Shown here: positions 59,934 to 64,000 of the stretch, piece after piece
Layout of the letters: every line of letters begins with the position of its first letter
How positions within the stretch are numbered: the stretch's first letter is position 1
Program-made: the position numbers and the translations under genes
Origin: G963665975 sp963665975
GTDB lineage: Bacteria; Bacteroidota; Rhodothermia; Rhodothermales; Bin80
Direction of reading: 5' to 3'
Length of the DNA: 64,000 nt
Assembly: GCA_963665975.1 (NCBI GenBank)
Contig: OY762508.1
Coordinates: 3,224,001-3,288,000, forward strand
The notes under the pieces: model-generated
What the model was told of the DNA's origin: nothing
Databases searched by the model: none
What the model saw: only the letters and a program-made list of their open reading frames with translations

Positions 59934-60608
59934 TCAAATCAGATAGAGCAGGGGGAAGAGGAAAATCCAGATGATGTCCACGAGGTGCCAATACAACCCG
60001 GTGAGTTCGATCGGCGTGTAGTAAGCACTCGAAAAATGCCCCCGAACGGCGCGCGTCACGAGCCACGCGAACAGTCCCATTCCCACCAGCACGTGGAAGC
60101 CGTGAATCCCCGTCATGACGAAGTATATGCTGAAAAATTGTGCAGCATACGGCACGTCATAGACGGCGTACTCGAGCCCGTGGGATTCGCCGTGCGGCGC
60201 AAACGCGGCCCCGGGAAACACGCCATGCGCAAACTTTCCCGAGTACTCGAAATATTTCACGACCATGAATGCCGCCGCACAGAGCAGGGTCAGAAGCAGG
60301 AGTACGACCACCTTTTCCTTCTCATTGCGTTGGGCAAAATGGATGGACAGGGCGACCGTAAACGAGCTGGCCAACAGGACCAGCGTGTTGAGTCCTCCGA
60401 GTCGCCAGTCCAGCAGTTCACTTGCATGGGCAAACACTTCGGGGTGCCACACCCGGTAAACCGTATAGGTCACAAACATACCGCTGAACAGGAGCACCTC
60501 GGTGACCAGAAAGAGCCACATCCCCAGCTTTGCCGCATCGAACTGCTGCTCACTCGACACGAAGTGTGCTTGCACGTGTCTCGCGCTATGGGAAGCGTGA
60601 TGGGCCAT
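59934..60608 (-). CDS. coxC: Cytochrome c oxidase subunit III (second operon)
   Basis: A 224-residue membrane protein with the subunit III pattern: A-K-L-G-M-W-L-F-L-V-T-E-V-L-L-F near the start, H-G-F-H-V-L-V-G-M-G-L, and L-Y-W-H-L-V-D-I-I-W-I-F-L-F-P at the end. Five to seven helices. It sits 15 bases after subunit I and has no unusual features. It belongs to a set distinct from the one at 51-55 kb. Confidence 0.92.
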   Translation of the reverse strand: MAHHASHSARHVQAHFVSSEQQFDAAKLGMWLFLVTEVLLFSGMFVTYTVYRVWHPEVFAHASELLDWRLGGLNTLVLLASSFTVALSIHFAQRNEKEKVVVLLLLTLLCAAAFMVVKYFEYSGKFAHGVFPGAAFAPHGESHGLEYAVYDVPYAAQFFSIYFVMTGIHGFHVLVGMGLFAWLVTRAVRGHFSSAYYTPIELTGLYWHLVDIIWIFLFPLLYLI

Positions 60609-60623
60609 AAACCTCGGGGCAGA

Positions 60624-62306
60624 TTACCGTGTAGACAATTCTTCGGCTGCGCCATTGCCGCCATGCGGGCCGAATACTTCATCGGCCAGATGAAAGTCAT
60701 AGGGTCCACGCGTAACCAGCGGCATGCGGTGGAAGTTGTGCGGCCCTGGCGGCGTGGTGGCATGTGTCCACTCCAGCGTCACCGCGCCCCAGGGATTCTT
60801 TGGGGCGGGCTTGCCTGCTACCAGCGAGTGCAGGCCATAGATGAGGATCATGAACAGGCCAGCAGCCAGGATGAATGATCCGATGGTCGATGCAAGGTGT
60901 AACCCGGCGAATTCCGGAAAGCGCTCCAGCAGTTCCGCATAGTCGTGGTAGCGGCGCGGCATCCCGCGGCTGCCGAGTATGAACTGGGTGAAGAACGTCA
61001 GGTTGAACCCGACAAACACCAGAAGCGCAGCGATGCGTCCGGCACGCTCACTGTACATCCGGCCCGTGATTTTTGGCCACCAATAGTGGAGGCCGCCGAT
61101 GAGGGCGATCAGCGCGCCTCCCATCATCACGTAATGAAAGTGGGCAACGATGAAGTACGTGTCGTGCAGATGCACATCCACGGCCAGCACGCCAACCATG
61201 ATGCCTGTTAAGCCTCCGATCGTAAACAGGAACAGGAACATCAGGGCATACAGCATGGGAGTCTGCAACCATACCGATCCCTTGTACATGGTCGCCACCC
61301 AGTTAAAAACCTTGATCCCGGTTGGAATGCCTATCAGGAATGTCAGCATGGAAAAGATGATAGACGAAATCGCGCTCTGTCCCGAGACGAACATGTGGTG
61401 TCCCCAGACAAGGAATCCCAGGAATGCAATCGCCACCGACGACAAGGCGATAAAGGTGTAGCCGGACACCTGTTGCCGGGAAAACGTCCCCATGAGTTCG
61501 CTGATGATCCCCATGGCAGGCAGGATCATGATATAGACTGCCGGGTGGCTGTAAAACCAGAAGAAATGCTGGAACAGCACCGGATCGCCTCCGAGCGCGG
61601 GATCGAAGATGCCGATTTGGAGGAGGCGCTCCAGGAACAGCAGAATCATCGTGATGCCGATCACCGGTGTTGCCAGGACCTGCACGATGGCTGTGGCATA
61701 GATGGCCCAGACGAATAATGGCAGGCGGTTCCACGTCATCCCGGGCGCCCGCATCTTGTGCACCGTGACGATAAAGTTCAGTCCGGTGAAGATCGATGCG
61801 AAGCCTGCGATAAAGACCGCTGAGGTCAGCCACAATACGGCGTTGCTGCTGTCGCTGGAGTAGGGGGTGTAGAACGTCCAGCCGGTGTCGACCTGTCCCA
61901 CGATCAGCCATCCGCAGAGGGCCATGACCGCTCCTACGAGAAATATATACCAGCTCGCCAGGTTCAGGCGCGGGAAGGCCACGTCTTTGGCGCCGATTTG
62001 CAGGGGGAGGACGAAGTTGCCCAGGATGCCGGGGATGGCGGGGATAAGCACCAGAAATACCATCACTACGCCGTGCAGCGTAAAGGTTTGATTAAACTGG
62101 TCCTGGTCCATGATGGTCTCCCCGGGTGCTGCGAGCTCGGTGCGCACCAGCATCGCGAAGATGCCGCCGAGGAGGAAGAAGATGGCAACGGCGATGGCGT
62201 ACAGGATGCCGATGCGCTTGTGATCATGCGTCGTCAGCCATGCCCACAGGCCCCTGTCTGTGTTCAGGTAGTGTGCGCCGCTTGCCGTATGGTCGTTGGT
62301 GCTCAT
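60624..62306 (-). CDS. coxA: caa3-type cytochrome c oxidase subunit I, A2 type
   Basis: A 560-residue protein with Cu-B ligands His254 (Y-S-H-P-A-V-Y) and the H-H pair in W-G-H-H-M-F, plus H-F-H-Y. Helix VI has Tyr252-Ser253 and Ala256 where A1 enzymes have Glu, the Y-S signature of A2-type oxidases such as Rhodothermus caa3. The K-channel lysine is present (P-T-G-I-K, Lys332), and the D-channel Asp as well. The ATG at 62306 was chosen; an in-frame ATG 27 bases upstream adds a basic leader. It pumps protons while reducing O2. Neighbours supply all other subunits. Confidence 0.94.
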   Translation of the reverse strand: MSTNDHTASGAHYLNTDRGLWAWLTTHDHKRIGILYAIAVAIFFLLGGIFAMLVRTELAAPGETIMDQDQFNQTFTLHGVVMVFLVLIPAIPGILGNFVLPLQIGAKDVAFPRLNLASWYIFLVGAVMALCGWLIVGQVDTGWTFYTPYSSDSSNAVLWLTSAVFIAGFASIFTGLNFIVTVHKMRAPGMTWNRLPLFVWAIYATAIVQVLATPVIGITMILLFLERLLQIGIFDPALGGDPVLFQHFFWFYSHPAVYIMILPAMGIISELMGTFSRQQVSGYTFIALSSVAIAFLGFLVWGHHMFVSGQSAISSIIFSMLTFLIGIPTGIKVFNWVATMYKGSVWLQTPMLYALMFLFLFTIGGLTGIMVGVLAVDVHLHDTYFIVAHFHYVMMGGALIALIGGLHYWWPKITGRMYSERAGRIAALLVFVGFNLTFFTQFILGSRGMPRRYHDYAELLERFPEFAGLHLASTIGSFILAAGLFMILIYGLHSLVAGKPAPKNPWGAVTLEWTHATTPPGPHNFHRMPLVTRGPYDFHLADEVFGPHGGNGAAEELSTR

Positions 62307-62338
62307 AGTCTTCGGCTTCCCGTTCCCATGCATGTGGG

Positions 62339-63274
62339 CTACTGCTCCTGTATGAACGCGATGAGGGCGTCAATATCTTCGGTTGTCAGTGTAGCGCCGT
62401 ATTGCCCCGGCATGACGGGCTGAAATCCCTGGACAACCTGAGCGACAGGGTCGATGATGGCATCCCGCAGGTAGTTTTCGTCGGCGATTGCTGTGGTGCC
62501 GTCAGTAAACGCGCGCTCGCTGCCAGCGAGTCCCTGGAGTGTCGGTCCGGCGCCTGCGCTACCATCTACGGAATGGCAGGTTGGGCAGCCTTGCTGCGCA
62601 AAAATGATTTCGCCGCGCTCTGCAGGCGGCATGGACTCATCCATGACGCTTTCCCGCAGCCATGCCTGAAAGTTGTCCTCGGACTGTACGACCACGCGCG
62701 ACAGCATCATGGAGTGTTGCTGCCCACAGTATTCCGTGCACAGCACTTGGAAGGTGTCCTGGCGTGTAGCCTCGAACCAGGCGTACGTATACCGATTGGG
62801 CAATACGTCCATCTTGACGCGGAATGCCGGCACGAAAAAGCTGTGGATCACGTCGCTGCTACTCATCTTTAGCCGGACCGGCCGGCTTACGGGTACGTGC
62901 AATACATTCGAGCGCACTCCGTTTGGATACTCGAATAGCCAGCTCCACTTGGCGGCGCGGACGGTGATTTCGTAGGCGTTCGGGGGCGCTACGCCCATCT
63001 TGACATATACCCGGAATCCCCACGTGAATACGATCGCAACCAGTACGGTGGGGACCACGATCCACGAAGCCTCGACCCACTTGCTCTCCTTGAAGGGCAC
63101 CGGTCTGTCCGCGTCGCTCTGCCGGCGATAGCGGTAGGTGAACCAGCACATCGCTCCGATCACGGCGACGAACAGGACGACGCTCACTGCGAGGATAAAA
63201 TAGAACAGGCCGTCCACGTCTTCGGCGAACGTCGAGGCAGCTTCGGGCAGCCAGATGGAGGATTGGTCGTCCAT
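62339..63274 (-). CDS. coxB: Cytochrome c oxidase subunit II with fused cytochrome c
   Basis: A 311-residue protein with two N-terminal helices, a Cu-A cupredoxin domain (D-V-I-H-S-F, then L-C-T-E-Y-C-G-Q-Q-H-S-M) and a C-terminal cytochrome c domain (C-P-T-C-H). This is the caa3 layout, where the fused cytochrome passes electrons to Cu-A. There is a gap of 9 bases to the Sco gene upstream and 32 to subunit I downstream. Full length with all ligands present. Confidence 0.93.
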   Translation of the reverse strand: MDDQSSIWLPEAASTFAEDVDGLFYFILAVSVVLFVAVIGAMCWFTYRYRRQSDADRPVPFKESKWVEASWIVVPTVLVAIVFTWGFRVYVKMGVAPPNAYEITVRAAKWSWLFEYPNGVRSNVLHVPVSRPVRLKMSSSDVIHSFFVPAFRVKMDVLPNRYTYAWFEATRQDTFQVLCTEYCGQQHSMMLSRVVVQSEDNFQAWLRESVMDESMPPAERGEIIFAQQGCPTCHSVDGSAGAGPTLQGLAGSERAFTDGTTAIADENYLRDAIIDPVAQVVQGFQPVMPGQYGATLTTEDIDALIAFIQEQ

Positions 63275-63283
63275 ACGTTCTTT

Positions 63284-64000
63284 CTACGCCGATACAGTAC
63301 GCAATTCCCGTCTCCACAGCATACACAATGTCGCCAGGAGGGCGGCCAGGGTCAGCAGGCCTCCAATCTTCATGGCGCGCCTGGCGCTGAGCACGTAGGA
63401 ATTGCGTGTGGGATCATACTGGAAACAGTATAGGAAGGCCTGGTCCAGCAACGTGCCGATGGAGCCTTCCGATGCCTCAACGAGGGCGGCTCGCACATCG
63501 CGGCTGCGCGGCGCCAAATCGGACAGATACCGCGTAATTGTACCGTCGCCGCCAAGGAACACGAGTGCTGCCGGATGCACGAATTCCTGTTGTTCTTCGA
63601 CCCAGCGGAAGCGAAAGCCGACACGTGCTGTCAGCTCCGCGATGGCCGCGCTATCGCCCGTCAGGAAGTGCCAGTCTGCTTCACGCTGCGCCAGCCGCCG
63701 CAGGTACTTCTCCTTTTGCCGTGCGGCCATCTCTGGGGTGTCGCGTTCGCTGAAGCTCACGGTCACAAGTTCGAACGACTCGCCGGGGACAAAGTCCACA
63801 TCCTCCAGTGTACGCGTGAGCCCGTCCAGGAGGGCGCTACACAGCATAGGGCACGTATGGTATACGAATGTCAGAAGCACGGGACGGGACCCGTCCATGT
63901 GTGTCCCCAACTCTATGCGCTGGCCTTCCTCGTTGCGAAACACCAGGTCTGGCGGTACGCGTTCTCCCAGGTGCTGATCAAGGCCGACGCCGTCGTAGGT
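63284..64000 (-). CDS. Sco1/SenC-family copper chaperone (5' end beyond window)
   Basis: The frame is open through the right edge: before the GTG at 63943 it reads G-V-G-L-D-Q-H-L-G, a known Sco leader motif, so the start lies outside. H-T-C-P-M-L-C is the copper-binding C-x3-C, and F-V-H-P-A-A-L supplies the distal His. Sco proteins load Cu-A of subunit II, whose gene follows by 9 bases. Unlike many Sco proteins it has a C-terminal helix (L-L-T-L-A-A-L-L-A-T-L) with R-R-E-L-R after it, which probably anchors it. Confidence 0.88.
   Translation of the reverse strand, partial: TYDGVGLDQHLGERVPPDLVFRNEEGQRIELGTHMDGSRPVLLTFVYHTCPMLCSALLDGLTRTLEDVDFVPGESFELVTVSFSERDTPEMAARQKEKYLRRLAQREADWHFLTGDSAAIAELTARVGFRFRWVEEQQEFVHPAALVFLGGDGTITRYLSDLAPRSRDVRAALVEASEGSIGTLLDQAFLYCFQYDPTRNSYVLSARRAMKIGGLLTLAALLATLCMLWRRELRTVSA

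Noticed and set aside
1..64000. CRISPR array, tRNA or rRNA genes
   Set aside because: No regularly spaced repeats and no tRNA T-loop or rRNA-like segments were noticed in the gaps; a covariance-model search would be needed to be certain.

Overview
The window reads as a chromosomal segment of a GC-rich, aerobic, Gram-negative bacterium. Three things point to the Rhodothermota/Bacteroidota neighbourhood: a caa3-type oxidase whose subunit I has the Y-S variant of helix VI (the A2 type known from Rhodothermus), a CBM9/DUF5916 outer-membrane barrel protein, and many lipoproteins. The PSCyt/PSD1 plus DUF1501 genes, best known from Planctomycetes and Verrucomicrobia, are also found in such marine lineages. 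The assignment is inference; there is no rRNA, tRNA or ribosomal gene here to test it.

Layout. 1-15.3 kb: secreted or envelope functions, namely a partial S41 peptidase, a YbdG-like mechanosensitive channel, a three-gene minus-strand operon (PSD1, DUF1501, PSD1) and a DUF5916 barrel protein. 15.6-37.4 kb: an accessory stretch. It holds a broken CRTAC1/UnbV fragment, three remnants of one DDE insertion sequence family, a PIN/UPF0175 toxin-antitoxin pair in toxin-first order, and a translationally coupled SbcD-like / SMC-like ATPase / RecB-like nuclease-helicase operon. The operon is followed by a PD-(D/E)XK-like gene that appears cut by the insertion sequence. Further on are a TPR-thioredoxin lipoprotein, a TrlF-like PHP-domain pseudogene and a coupled pair: an AAA/DUF4143 ATPase followed by a 1414-residue NACHT-type NTPase ending in a PD-(D/E)XK-like motif. 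That pair is the best candidate for an undescribed defence system.

37.7-50.3 kb: a tandem-DoxX membrane protein is divergent from a ten-gene plus-strand run. The run encodes a cytochrome bd-like membrane protein without CydB, three c-type cytochromes, a radical SAM/SPASM protein, a ferredoxin, an unknown protein, a universal stress protein, an Mrp-type ATPase and a zinc-ribbon protein. Three of these proteins carry PCP_red domains, five copies in all, in an organism with no photosynthesis genes in view. Two unknown genes on the opposite strand close the region.

50.4-64 kb: two terminal oxidase operons. The first (plus strand) has a cupredoxin-like lipoprotein, subunits I, III and IV, two small membrane proteins and subunit II; its subunit I lacks the K-channel lysine. 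The second (minus strand) is an Sco protein plus a caa3 oxidase in which both subunit II and subunit IV carry a fused cytochrome c. Between them lies a 1109-residue protein with two RNA polymerase alpha-CTD-like repeats and a sigma region 4-like segment.

Taken together the right half serves respiratory electron transfer with several alternative terminal enzymes and their assembly factors, and the middle is a decaying and reacquired defence/mobile region.
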